Part shown: in pieces, positions 48,016 through 60,329 of the stretch | Position numbering within the stretch: the first letter of the stretch is position 1 | Layout: each line of letters begins with the position of its first letter | Assembly (NCBI GenBank): GCA_958496175.1 | Contig: OY292275.1 | Coordinates: 52,343,701-52,407,700, forward strand | Reading direction: 5' to 3' | DNA from: Sisyra terminalis | Lineage: Eukaryota; Arthropoda; Insecta; Neuroptera; Sisyridae | DNA length: 64,000 nt | Notes under the pieces: generated by a model | Told to the model about the DNA's origin: nothing | What the model saw: the letters and a program-made list of their open reading frames with translations, nothing else | The model's database searches: none | Position numbers and translations under genes: made by a program

Positions 48016-49095
48016 TTATTTTATTTTTAGAGTGGCAAGCAATTGATTGTTGTTATAAATTTTGTTGGTTGACTTATTTTGGATGCTATTTAGTGGTCTT
48101 TTCAAGTTTTCGTAGCCGCCATCCTCCCACGCAATAATTCCATACTTAATTTTGCCTTCAAAAAGACCATGATAAATTGTATTTAAAACAGGATCTTGGA
48201 GATAGTTGCTTACTTTATAAATTACGAATTTTAAGTATTTAATTTTTTTTTTGTAAGTTCCATTGCTTGTATATTCCATTTCATATGGCCGTCAAAATAT
48301 ATACCAAGATATTTGCAGCTTTTTACTCTTATCAACTCCTTATCCTTAGTAAACAATTCAAATTTAACTGGTTTTATATTTTTAGCTTGAAGCCTTATAA
48401 AAGTAGATATATCTGTATTCAACATAAGTTGATTATTTCTTAGCCAAGTACTTATTTTTTTAACCAGTTCGATAGAAGAACATTGACTTTTCCCCAGTTC
48501 TTACCAAAATTTAACACAGTAGTATCGTCAGCATAAGAAACCAAGTTAATATTTGGCAGTACTTTGAATATATCTCAATATAAAGGATAAAGAATAGTGG
48601 TTTCAGAATAGTGCCTTAAGGAACTCCATTTTTTACGTACATATAAATCACTCATATAATTTTTAACTTTAACACATTGCTCTTTGTGAGCTAAGTAATT
48701 TTTAATTAATTGATGCGGACGACTTCTGCTACCTTTTTTCTAAAATTTTTCCAACATTATCTTATGCTTGATAGTGTCGAAAGCTTTGGCAAGACCTAAA
48801 AATGCTAATACTGTTGATTTATTTTTATCCATACTGTTGTAAATAAAGTTTAAAATGTAAGCTAGGCATCATTTGAACCTTTATTCTTCATAAAACCATA
48901 TTATTTTTCAGATATTAAATAATTTCTTTGATTCTTGTTCAAAAATCATATAGTCTAGTGTAAAATATTTTTCAACAACTTTGGCTAGATTACAGACAAG
49001 CAAAATAGATTTATAGTGAGTTGTTCAATGATTTATTTCCTAACTTTAATATTGGTATAACATCAGCTTTTTTAAGGAATTCGGTCAACAAGCTT
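48016..49095 (-). pseudogene. Non-LTR retrotransposon RT relic
   Basis: Read on the minus strand from 49095 down, with frameshifts: EFLKKADVIPILKLGNKSLN, then FLGLAKAFDTIKHKIMLEKF, then LVSYADDTTVLN (YADDT at 48521-48535), WLRNNQLMLNTDIS and SCKYLGIYFDGHMKWN. This is the full order of RT blocks (PIxKxGxxxxxxNYRP, DLxKAFDxxxH, YADDT, WxxxNxLxLN, KYLGIxxD) of a CR1/Jockey-type LINE. Both catalytic aspartates of YADD are intact. The QG box (normally GVPQGTVLGPLLF) is only seen as EFLKALF. No endonuclease or 5' part was found; several stops make it inactive. Two ORFs of 64 and 87 codons are intact pieces. Confidence 0.8.
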
Positions 49096-49504
49096 CGCTA
49101 ATGCATTTATCGAAAATATATTCTAGGAGAAGCATATATTTTAGTTAAAGTATTATAACATTATTTATTTTTAACAATAATGCCCTTTATATGCTTATGA
49201 AAACATTCAAGAATGTCATAAATATTAACTAATATTAATGTTATAAGGGAAAAGAGGTTGCAGAATCGACATAGTTGTGTATCTAATTTATTCGTCATAA
49301 TCTTAATATGAATCTTTCAGCAACTTAACATAAGAACTTTTATTTCCAAGTTCCTTCTAAAAGAGATTTTTGTGTTTTGCATCCTCTTGTTCTTTGAATT
49401 ATATGAAGCTCATAGTGGAATTTCATAATTTGATATGAAGATAGTGATAGAATTAAAAAAGTCTTCTGTTTCTGAGTAGAATCTATGAGTGTGCAATTAA
49501 CACG

Positions 49505-50682
49505 TAGGGTCTAAGGGAATAGAGGGAATAGAGAATCAACTTCGGGAAGATATTTTAATGATATTTTGATATAGACACCAATACAATATTAAGATCCAGG
49601 AAGTTTCAGATTTCTAACTCAATTAATTTTTGCGAAAAAAAAATCATAAGTGAAGAAAAAAAACTTTTTTTTTTCTTTAAAATCACCTGATCGATATAAA
49701 TCTTAAATATTAATATAATTTGGTCGTTGATTATGACTTGTTTATTAAAAATTAACAACTGCAGAATGAAATATAATTAAAATATAAATTTTTATGAAAA
49801 TATTTTTTTTGACTACAAAATAATTTTGATATCGCTTTAAAAATATTTTTTTTAAATTTACCATAATTCCTTTATAATGTATGATTTTTTTCCAATTTTT
49901 CCAAAGAGTATTACATAGTGAAAAAAATTAAATAAAAAGCACTTCCACGCTTAATGCGCATTGCTCATTGCTTAACCTGAATACGTTCACTGTGTATCAA
50001 TGCACTTGTGCGCGGCAATTTGTCTATTTTCAAATTTTCGACAATGAAAACAAATGAACGTCTCCAAATCTCGCACTCTCATTGGTTAACAGCTTCTTCG
50101 ATTGAAGCGTATGTGGTGTCATAAGATATTAGTGCATTGATTGACATATTCATACTTTGTTTATTCGTATTTAATTAATTTCTTTTGCTTTAACGACAAA
50201 AAGTAATCCAAGTGATAATTTAGGTGGTGGTCAATTAATTATGATAATAATTCTTTTATTAAAGTAAGTGAAATTTTATAAAATTTTGTAAATTCAGAAA
50301 TCTTAGGACCATTAGTCTTGGTTTCGGTTCATTTGTCAATTTATTTTTTTTGTGATTTTTTTTCCCATCTAAATGATTAAAGGACATCCTAAGTACGATT
50401 TCTTTATACTCAATATTCTACTTGTAGTAATTAGCCTTACTATTTAATCTTCGTTTATTTTAATGAGCATATATTATATCGCTGGGAGGTTAGGGAAGAA
50501 TATTTTCAAAAATTGTAATTTTTATTTCTATTTCCATAAAAACTTATTGAGATATAGATCTGAAACTTCCAGCATCTTAGTAAATTATTAATACCTTTAC
50601 ACATACCAAGTTTCGTCAAAATACCCTTCCGAGGGGATTCGCCATGCTTATTTCATCCTATTTCATGCAATTTCACCCCTAT
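49505..50682 (+). mobile_element. Long-TIR DNA element, copy 2
   Basis: The left end (TAGGGTCTAAGGG...) and the right end (minus strand TAGGGGTGAAATT...) form TIRs of about 140 bp sharing GGAAGTTTCAGAT and TCGGAAGGGTATTTT/TCGGGAAGATATTTT. It is the same family as 7132-8605. The conserved core is at 50027-50092 and GTAAGT at 50264. No coding frame remains and no TSD could be fixed. Confidence 0.75.
50027..50092 (+). promoter_or_regulatory. Conserved CCAAT-type core, copy 2
   Basis: Counterpart of 7663-7728, about 60 of 66 positions identical. It contains GAACGTCTCCAAAT and CTCATTGGTTAACAGC with an inverted CCAAT box. The downstream ATTAGTGCATTG is also shared with copy 1. Confidence 0.45.
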
Positions 50683-51318
50683 GCTCTTTATATTTATTCT
50701 TTGGTTTTCGATTTGATGGTAGGCTAAGTTTTCCGAATTTTTCTCCCCGTAGTCGTCTTCCTTTAACAAGGTTTTAAAAATTTCTCTTTTTTAATGACTT
50801 CAGGAGTTCAGAGTTCAATTTGTTTTCCTTCTTTTTCCTTTGGACCTCCCTGTTTTCCCTTTACCATATCAATGATCCATCTAGTTTATATTTCTTTTTG
50901 TAACTACATTAATGATAATTCTTTCTTCGTTAACTATTTTCAAAACTTCCGTATTTGAGACTCGAACATGTATATTTAGTAGAAGAATCATTTTTCTAAT
51001 AATTGAATTTGATTTAATTTTATAATTCTTAGTTATTCTAATTTCACTATTCTAAGTGATCTATTTCCCATTGTTTCATAGGTATGAACTGTACAATATA
51101 CAAAGGGTATAGGTAAATCAAGTAATAAAATTAATATTAGCAGTTAAATTGGACGAAACACCCATAGTAACTAAAACATCATCAGATATTGATGAATTCA
51201 AAAAAGCTAAAAACATAAAAAATATTTAATCAAGTTACAGTTTAATGGCTAAGATTGTTCTTTAAACATTTTCTTGACGAATAACTAGTTGAAAATGGTT
51301 CATTAAACAGGAATAGAT
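50683..51318. other. AT-rich DNA without recognised features
   Basis: A pyrimidine-rich plus strand between 50750 and 50900 is noticeable but has no identifiable content. Confidence 0.35.
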
Positions 51319-51577
51319 CAGGGTTTCTCAAACTTGTTTTTCTTGTGACATCCTTATTAAAGTTTTTACGGATCATGGATCCCTTGCTTTACCTAAAGCT
51401 GAAATAAAGTAGATTAATAATAGTAGATAATTCGCCTGAATTTGATTCATTTATTAGAAATGTACAAGTTATGTCTAACATTAATAGTTTGATACATTTT
51501 GATAACTTGTCTCGGGAAACTCCAAACTTGTTATTTAAAATCCCAGGGTTTCATGAAACCCACTTTAAACAGCACTG
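51319..51577. mobile_element. Short hAT-type MITE
   Basis: It begins CAGGGTTTCTCAAACTTG and ends, in reverse, CAGTGCTGTTTAAAGTGGG, both in the hAT style. Flanks GAATAGAT (51311-51318) and TTATAGAT (51578-51585) agree at six of eight positions, as expected for an old 8-bp duplication. It is 259 bp and non-coding. Confidence 0.75.
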
Positions 51578-52179
51578 TTATAGATTAACCTGAAAAGTCT
51601 TAGACTAATATGCTTTCTAAAATGATTCTAAAAAAAACGGATAAAACTTAAAACATAATTTAAAATCCGTAAGGCCGCTTTCATATTGTTTTTCAAAACG
51701 ATAAAATTATTGTAATTGTATATGTTAATTTGCTAATTGACGAGTTAAATAATCTTAATCCAAGAGATTAATACGTCAGGCTGTTTGATATGGAGAAAAG
51801 GTTCGAAATAACAGCCTTAACCTTTTCATAATCTTCATATTGTTGATCCTTAATATTGTGCTTAATGTTTACCGAAAATCTCGGTCAATGCATTACACAA
51901 GAGAATATAAACTAATACAAAAGAACTCTGCAAATATATTAAACAAAGCCTATATATGCAATATTTGCAATGTATTATTGTTCTTTTGATCAGCCTATGG
52001 GAAAAAATGTGCTGATATCTGGTAGCTAAAATTTGTAACCAACAAAAAAAAATACGGTTGTCGATTTATGTTGATAATTGCGCATCGCAATATTATACAC
52101 AATTGGTTACTTATACATAATTTTTATCACACATATATTAAGTACTTGTTTATCAATACAGTATAGGTCACTTGGTCGA

Positions 52180-52265
52180 AAAATACTAATCGAAAACATT
52201 TACCATATTAAAGTGGATTGTACTTATAAAGTATCATGTATGGATATGAATAAATAGTCAATTAT
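52180..52265 (+). repeat. Interspersed repeat R1, 3' fragment
   Basis: CATTTACCAT and AAGTATCATGTATGGATATG match the 3' part of R1 at 56690-56735 and 14270-14310. Nothing upstream matches, so only the 3' end is present. Confidence 0.45.
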
Positions 52266-55070
52266 ATATACAATATATATGCAGTTTGTCTAAATAGTCA
52301 ATTATGTGTACCTACAACATATATACGTCGCTAAAGAAGTATAGCTTCAATAATTTTTCATATATATCCACATTTGAAATAAAGGCTTTAATTCTATATT
52401 AAATTTAACCTTTGCGTACATATTTCCTCATTTTAATATTTTAAAATCATTTTACCTTTACATAAATTTTATGTTAATAAATATAATATCCGTTAATTAA
52501 ATATTAAATATTTGGTTTTCTAAATGTATTTTCTATGATTTTATTGGAGTAGATGTTAAGTAGATACCATGTTAGTAATTTCTTATAATGTTTTCCTTTT
52601 GAAATTTGAACCATATGCCATAACATATTATTTTTAAAACATAATTTTAATTACAAGCATCATAAAGTCAAGTTTTAATTATCGTTAACGAAGTTCTTGA
52701 AGTTGGTTGAACAATATAAAGCAATAAAAATTTTAATATAGTATTTATGACAAAGAAAAAAAACATCCTGAAATATGTTTATCTTTTTTGTTGGAACATT
52801 AAAATTAACTTTTTTTCCCGAAAACGTTGTATGGTTACGAAAGAATTTAATATGTAAAATATATTTGAAGTTAAATTTTTGTTTCAAATAAACGAAGAGT
52901 AATAAAACCAATGGCTGAGTTTTGTCTATGACATTCCTGTACGACCCAATGCGGTACATTGAATTTAAAGAAACTGGAACGCGTATTTATTCTAGAACCG
53001 TTTGGTTTTTTTTTTTTCTTTTTTGGTAGAATTTTCGTGGAAAAAAGTAATTATCAATTTTCAGATAAAAATCACAATTAACCTCCCGATAAAGTTACGT
53101 TTATTGGATGAACCGAAAGTTCGATTTAAAACCGGAAAAGAGAGATTGAAAGTGTTTTGCCCCTTTTTTTTTGGAAAGAATTAACTATAGATTTTTAATC
53201 AAAGTTGTTCTAATTCATTGAAAAAAAGTTTTTTCATTTGCATTTTAATTAATAAATGTGCCGGCGTAGTCCTTTTTATTTTAATAATTGAATTGTCATT
53301 CGATTCTTGTCTAGGAAAAAAGATTTAATTGAACAGAAAAAGCGAAATGCACATTTTGTCTTGCAAATAGATTTATAGTCTACACGTGTACCACTATAAA
53401 TTACATCAGCTTTTTATCGACAATTAGCCAAATTATTTTCTCATTTCACAAAAATTTTTCCTCTTTCCATCGTCAGATTCTTTGACTTTAATTACTCGTT
53501 TTAATTAAGTCTTAATGATATTCATATAAACTTTCTGAATTTTAATTTTTCATAAATTTTATTTTAAATCGTTGAATAATTAAAAGCGTTTTATTGTAGT
53601 GATTCATTTTAATTAAAATTGAAATATCAGTGGAGATAATTTAATCAATTTTCATAGAGTGTCTCATATTAACACTTAACTTGATCAAAAATTGTGATAC
53701 ACAAAACAGTTCCAACTTTGCCAGTTAACAATTTTATCAAATCAATATCAGCATAATTGCAATGAAATAATTGTACGCAATTTAATTTGAAGCAAACGAA
53801 CCGAGAGAAAATGAATGTTTATATTTACAAACGTGAACGGAATTGCAAAATGATATTTCTATGGCATAAAGTAAAACATGAGTATAATATTTAGATAACG
53901 AGGCGAAGGACGATATTCAGAAGGAGGTAATGGCATTTCAGACGTAAAAGAGCTGCCTCGGCATTTCATACCATCCTCAATTCCTGTGTAGTATATGATA
54001 GAGGGTTCTATGTACACCCCGATGCGGTTATAGTACTGGCAAACCCATCTTTATTGCAATACAAATTTGATTTAGATTGCAATATAAATTCACTGAGCGA
54101 TAAACTTCAATTTTAGTGGCCAGTTTCAGTCCAGTTTCCGTCCTAAAACACCTGAAAAATACACAGCGGCGTACAGATTATCATTTATATTTTAAACAAA
54201 CACTGCCGTTTTGAATTTGTCTAACGTTTCTGACATTTCTCATTCGTATCTCAATTTAAAAGCATTATAAATGTTGTCTTTGTTTCCTCTCCAATTGCCT
54301 TCAAATAAATTGAAGTTTCCAAATAGTTTTCAATTAATGGCGAACAGTTGGGAGAGAATAATGGTTCATAGAATAATATTCTATTGTCTAATGTTGTTAT
54401 TACGCTCAAATCCACAAATTTAATTATATATTCACTTTTAAAACAATAAACTGTAACATAGTGATTCAAACCTGTTTGTATAAAGCTGCCTTACAATATA
54501 TCAACAGTTCAATAGTTCTCATACAAAGAAAACTATTGCCAACACTAACCCAAACTACATTGTATAATTTTTTTTAAATATTTTCATAACAAAACTGTAT
54601 AAATATCGTTCAGTTTACACTCCTTTATTCTAATTTATGACAAAGAATAATTTTTTCCGTTTTCCACTGGAAATTGTTTGAAACCACACTTCGTAAATTT
54701 AAGACCGTCAATATAAAGTTAATTAAAATTTCTTTCGTCGTTTCAATGAGTTATTATATTAACTTCATTGTATCGAAATTGTGAGAAAGCACGTGTAAGC
54801 TTTCAAGTTGATTGGCATTTGGTTGAGTATATACTATAGTGGGTCTACTAAAAGGTAGACGATATAAGAAGTTCAATAAGCTTTTATTGAAAAATGGACG
54901 TAATTTGTCCTGAAGTCATTAACAATAGAAAAACGATTTGTATTGGGACATTTCATTGTTAAAGTGGAAACATAACGGAACTTTGAAAAATAAGTTAAAC
55001 AGATTTGAGAAGAAACAACACTCTGAAGTGTAGAAAACTTAGAAAGTATTTTTCGAACGATTCTTTTGTG
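52266..55070. other. AT-rich DNA without recognised features
   Basis: Small ORFs (52675-52959 minus, 53002-53184 plus, 54251-54469 minus) have AT-driven composition and no motif. A slightly GC-richer patch near 53900-54150 has no recognisable content. Confidence 0.4.
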
Positions 55071-56452
55071 GCTATTTATGAAATACTGTTCTTAGTTTTA
55101 TATTTGAAAATTAGAATTTTATTTCGCTATGAATCAATAACTAATAGAGATCTTTATTCATTATTTTTTTCATTGAGAAAATTCTCCCGTGTCATGGATT
55201 TCAATTAATTTTCAATTAATTCAATTAATTTTCTTAAAAAAGGTGTTAAAATGATTTTCTAAAATAAGAAATCATTATAATGATCACAGTCACTGCAAAG
55301 ATTTAGAAGTCGATATGACTTTAATCGAACGTGAAATTCTATTTTCTTTTTTGAAGTTCAATTTCTTTGGTTTAATTAAAAATATGTTTTCAATCCACTG
55401 CCGTTGCCTTTCTGGTAGTGCCTGAATTGGTACATCAGTTATAAGTGATTTGTGATAACTAAAGTTGGTTATAATTATAAATACAATTTGTTTTTAATAT
55501 CAAAATACATAAGGAGCAAAAATATGTTTTGTGGTAAAGACAAGGACAAAGAATATAAAGTTGAACACACATTCAATTAAATGAAATACAAACATAAATA
55601 TTGTCTCAAATTTGAACTCTCATGTCATTAGTTTCAACTGTCATTTCAATTTCATTCAATTGCTAATCGTTGCTATTTTAGAAATACTGTCCTTTGTTTT
55701 AATTATATTTGAAACTTGAAATTTTATTTCGCTATAAATCAACATATTATAACTATAATCAACAACCATTTAAGAAATTTATTTATTTATTTTTCATTAA
55801 GGGGATTCTCCCGTGTGATTAGTTGAAGAAATCGTTTTTTTTTTTTTGTTCATAAATCACTTCTTTAATTTGCCTGGAAAAAGGTGATAAAGTGATTTTC
55901 TAAAATTGAGATCATTATGAAGATACAGTCGTTGCAAAGATTCAGAAGTTGTTATGATTTTAACCGAATTTGAAATTTAAAACCCGTTTTCCTACTACTG
56001 TGTTTCTCAAAATTTCCTTCATCATACCTCAAGAATGGTTTGACTGATTTTCTTTCAATCTTTGCAGTAAACACAGTACCTACGTATAGTGGCACGGAAG
56101 AATTTAAAACTATCAAAAAATTCCAAATAATTCCATTATGTTTTGAAAACTTATATTTCTTTGGTATAGAGTTAAAAAGATTTTTTCAATCCACTGCCGT
56201 AACCTCTTCTTGTAGTGCCTGAACTGGCATATTAGTTGTAAGTAGTTTAAGATAACGAAAATATGAAACAAAAATAAACACAATTGGTTTTATATATCAG
56301 AATACATACTAAGCAAACGTATGTAAGAATATAAAGCTGTTAACACATCCATGTGAGTTAAATACAAATATGATAGTTATTATCTCAAATTTGAACTATT
56401 ATTTCATTAGTTTCAACTAACATTTCGATTTATTCATTTTATTGCTTATGTA
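55071..56452 (+). repeat. Tandem duplication of a 0.6-0.8 kb unit
   Basis: Unit A (55071-55671) and unit B (55672-56452) share GAAATACTGT, TTTTATTTCGCTAT, TCTCCCGTGT, GATTTTCTAAAAT and GCAAAGATT in order. Both then run into repeat R1. GCTATTT stands at both unit starts and at the end of B (55071, 55672, 56453), suggesting duplication across a 7-bp microhomology. Unit B carries about 170 extra bases (55981-56145). Confidence 0.65.
55365..55671 (+). repeat. Interspersed repeat R1, copy 2
   Basis: It begins TTTCTTTGGTTTAATTAAAA and shares TTCAATCCACTGCCGTTGCC-type sequence, TACATCAGTTATAA and TCTCAAATTTGAAC with copies 1 and 3. It ends at the unit A/B junction. Confidence 0.65.
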
Positions 56453-57065
56453 GCTATTTGTCAGTTGTGCCAGTATTGGGCTGTGAGTGTTGCACGGAAA
56501 GTTACTGGTCTTCAAATAAAAGATTAAACTGGCTATTTATAGATAGATTCTGTATGTGTACATAATTGGTACATTCGGTATAATATGTTTTTATATTTGG
56601 TTACTTGAACAAAATTTATAAATTATATTATTTTAATTAACCGTTTATTAATAAAACATGGGTCACATGTTCGCAAAATATTTATCAAAAACATTTACCA
56701 TTTTACTAGTTGCCATAAAATATCATGTATAGATTATTGTAAAATTTCAGATCCTCGATGATAATAGATTGATTAAATATTTGGAGGACTAGGATCAAAA
56801 ATAATCGGTTAAAACTTTATTTATTACATGCGACGCTTCGGCTCCTTTATTGAGCCTTCCTCAGGCGTTCGTAGAAAATATTATCGTTAAATCGTTATAT
56901 TCGTTAAAACGATTTTTTATGAACGCCTGAAGAAGGCTCAATAAAGGAGCCGAAACGTTGCATGTGATAGATAAAGTTTTAACCGATTATTTTTGATCCT
57001 AGTCCTCTGAATATTTTATCAATCTATGTATAGATATGTTTTAGGAATCCCAAATAGAAACGTTC
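56150..57065 (+). repeat. Interspersed repeat R1, copy 3
   Basis: The most complete R1 copy, running through the sites where copy 1 carries a TIR element and where this copy carries a foldback (56735-57025). Shared blocks include ATTTCTTTGGTATAG, ACACATCCATG, GCACGGAAAGTTACTGG and CATAAAATATCATGTATAG. Confidence 0.65.
56735..57025. mobile_element. Foldback family F, copy 3
   Basis: Flanked by a perfect 10-bp duplication ATGTATAGAT (56725-56734 and 57026-57035) inside repeat R1, where copy 1 has one ATGTATAGAT. Arms: GGAGGACTAGGATCAAAAAT with ATTTTTGATCCTAGTCCTCT, and TATTGAGCCTTCCTCAGGCG with CGCCTGAAGAAGGCTCAATA. The hairpin modules are at minus 56835-56864 and plus 56927-56956. The left end has the asymmetric TTTCAGATCCTCGATGATAA tail. 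Confidence 0.92.
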
Positions 57066-57639
57066 AAAAATTATATTATAATGCAATAGAAATTGTATAT
57101 TGTATTTAACCATTTATGTGTAAGAATTGAAACTAATTTCTAATACAAATATAGAAAAGAAAAATAATGTAATATAATGTAATATAATGCACCAATCGCT
57201 TTTCGTTACATTGTTTTAAATATTGCATTGAGTAATTTCAAAAAAATATCTTTCTTTTAAATGTATTTTAACTCTCATAATAAGAATAATAGACAACCAT
57301 ACGTTATATGTATGCATATATATTGGCGTAGACAAAGAACAAATATTAAAAACACATACGTGTGAGAGAAATACAATCGTCTCAAAAAGAAGTGAATGTC
57401 AATTTTTTTTTTGAGGCTGGTGTCTTCGGAATGCTATAACTCATATTAAACTGAAGACTAAAAATTTATATACTTACGCTTAAAATTAATTTAAATTCAT
57501 GATGAAGAGGTGATAATTGGTTTTTAAAAGTTTTTTTTCAAAAAATGCTCAAAAACATACCAAAAAACCTTTTATGAAAAAGAATTAATACTGTATCTAA
57601 TGGTGAAAAACAATTTCGTTTAAAGGGTGGCCTTACGGT

Positions 57640-58100
57640 AAATGACCTTACGGTTCTATTCTGTCTACCCAATTTACCAGAATATTTTTAATGTATGACT
57701 TCTTTAATAGTTGAATTGACTCTTGATGATACATGTAACATTTACTCCTAAAGGCTCCCCCTAAAAAATAATCCAATGAAGTCAAATTACTTCTGGTAAG
57801 TGGCCAATTGGCATTGTCATTTCGGCTAACAATTCGATTTTCGAAGACAGTATGCATAAGATCAACTGTAACGTTAGATGTGTGGATAGTAGTGCCATCT
57901 TACTGAAACCAAATATTGCCTATATCATCCTCTTAAATTTTGGGAAATCTAAAATTCATTATCCTTATTTAGATGTGTTTTGTAATTTAAATATAACTTT
58001 ACGGACCTTTATGGACGTTTTAAAAACTTATCGTTCGAATGGGCCCAATCCAGATCTATTGCAAAAACGATCTATGCAATGAACAACGGAGATTCAATGT
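57640..58100 (-). pseudogene. Mariner-like transposase relic, second copy
   Basis: Minus-strand translation gives DDIGNIWFQ, a stop, DGTTIHTS and then, in the 69-codon frame 57648-57857, HTVFENRIVSRNDNANWPL, NLTSLDYFLGGAFRSKCY and HQESIQLLK. This is the C-terminal catalytic part of IS630/mariner transposases (WFQQDGATCHT, F..R.ISR.GDVNWPPRSCDLTPLDFFLWG..K.K.Y). The last catalytic aspartate in LDYFL is kept and a stop replaces the second Q of FQQD. It overlaps in domain with the relic at 24655-24986 and appears to be the same family. No TIRs were seen. Confidence 0.75.
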
Positions 58101-60329
58101 CTAGCTTTTGTTAATTTTTGGATCAAAGATTAAGCATCACATGTTCAAAATATAATTAAATTGCAAACATTCTTCAATCAACTTTTAATCTTGCTTTCTG
58201 AGGATTTAAAGTTTTATGCGAAAGTAATGGTTATTTTATAGTAGACAATATGCTTATACTCATAGCTTAGAAGCTAATTGAATCACGAAGTTTTAATCTC
58301 AAGATTAGAGTTAATTACCGAGGTGACGAGAAAACTTAGTTTTGAATTTGAAAAATATCATTTTTGTCTAGTAAAATTTATATGGCTTTTTTATATCTTA
58401 AGTAAATTATTGTTGTGTAGTATAAACAGTCCAAAAAAAGAGGAAAAAACACAAAAAATTAGGGGATGTTTTAAAGGTATTGCATTTGTAAGATAATTGA
58501 ATTTACAAAGCTTTATTTGAAGTGAATAAATTATTTTAAATTTAAACGAATAAAAAGATGTCTGGAAATGTTTTTATTCGTGGAATTTTATGGGGATTAT
58601 AAACAGAAAAATTGCTATTGTTAAGATAATTTTTATAGCTATTATTTTCATGTTTTTGGCATTTATCTTGTTTTTTTTCTATGATTGTCAAGACAAGCTG
58701 ATGCCATCAAATAAAGAAAATATATCGTCTTCGATATATTATGAAATTGTATTTCTTATGCACGCTTGACGAACAGCACATGCTCCAGCATTCAATCATC
58801 TGACATTTTAACACGAATCTCAGTGTCAATTCTTTAAGTTTTATGACATATTTCAAATTTTAAGAAACTTTTTCAATTTCTAATAACTGTTACGGATTTC
58901 CCGCGCCACGATTCCATCATTTAGAGAGATGTAGGACTAGATAAATGTTGCAAAGTTTCACCAAGTTGTGGAAAATGAGTTTGGTTTTTCATACACATTT
59001 TCAACAAATTCCATAATTCATGATCGTTACGCCTTAATGATTGATTAATCGAGTGTTTACTCCCATTAAAAAGTGAGTAGGTATGCTTCCAATAAAAGTT
59101 GGAAAACATACAAAAATTTTTATCGTGCAATAAATTTTTCCGCGTTCAAAAATATTTTACGCAAAATATTTCAATATGATGAATGCGAAATTTGAACTTT
59201 CCAATTGATTTATTTTTGTTTAACCGAAATGATTTATTTCATTTTAATGATTTCAATACAAATAAATACATCTAATTTTAATAAATACATTTTCAATCTT
59301 TTTTGTGTTAAATTCAAATCATGGAAATCATTAAAATTGAAACAGATTTATTTCATACTAAAACAATATGATCACTTATTGGACGTCAAAAAAGGATTGA
59401 TTGAAAAGAAGAATAATTAATTAATTTTTTTTTCTGGTGAAAATTGTTAAAAAAGCATCACTAAAAGTTAAAATTTGCAACAGTAAAATTCAACGTTCAC
59501 TCCACTTAGCCTTGATATTTTCGAGGATAATTTGATTAACGATAAAGTATTTCAAAGAACATTAACGTCTTCAACTATGATGCTTTACGGTGGAATTTTA
59601 ATAATTATGCTATAATAGCATATCGACGTACGTAATGCGAAATGGCACACCTTTCAAAGCTTTGCCTTTAATTAAGTGTTTTTAATAAATGTTCACATCA
59701 CACAGTATACATTCCGACGTGAATATTTTACAACATAGAAAGATTAACTAAATTGAATAGCGTTCGGCTGTAAAAAGTGTGTATTTCTTACGTTTGCGTT
59801 AGATAAATTTCAAGTGAGCATTATCTAAAATACCTTCAGCTGAAAATTTATTGCCGTACATACATTGTGGTGGACGTTATTTCGCCTATATAGTGTAAAT
59901 TAAACGTAGTGCTTTTAATTATGAAATGTAATTACCCGTTATGTGTGTACAAATAACTGACGTCATTATACGCTATTTTGCATAAATCTCAAGAGTGTCT
60001 TTTATCCTGTACTAACCGATGAGTGGCACGATATCATTAAAACACTTACGTACTGGGTTATAGTTTCTTTGCAAAATATATATTTTTCTCAAATTCATTG
60101 GGAAATTCAATCTTAAAGTTTTCACGGTTATTAATTAAAAAATTATTCACTAAAATGTTAAATATTTTAATTAAATACAAGATCCAATAATTGAAACCAA
60201 TTATTAAGAACTTCTGAAACGCTTTATTATAGAGAAGCCAATAATTTAGAGTATATGACCAACAAAACCGATTAATTATTAAAAGGCTTTATTAGATTCA
60301 AAATTACCAATTTATCTTAAAAAAAAGTA
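58101..60329. other. AT-rich DNA without recognised features
   Basis: ORFs of 69-72 codons on both strands have no motif. No TIR pair or RNA gene was recognised. Confidence 0.4.

Noticed and set aside
53002..53184. 60-codon ORF with NLPIKLRLLDEPKVRFKTGK
   Set aside because: The composition looks slightly protein-like but it is isolated, short and has no family I recognise.
55071..56452. A pair of LTRs
   Set aside because: The units abut directly with no internal domain, no TG...CA ends, no primer-binding site and no flanking duplication.
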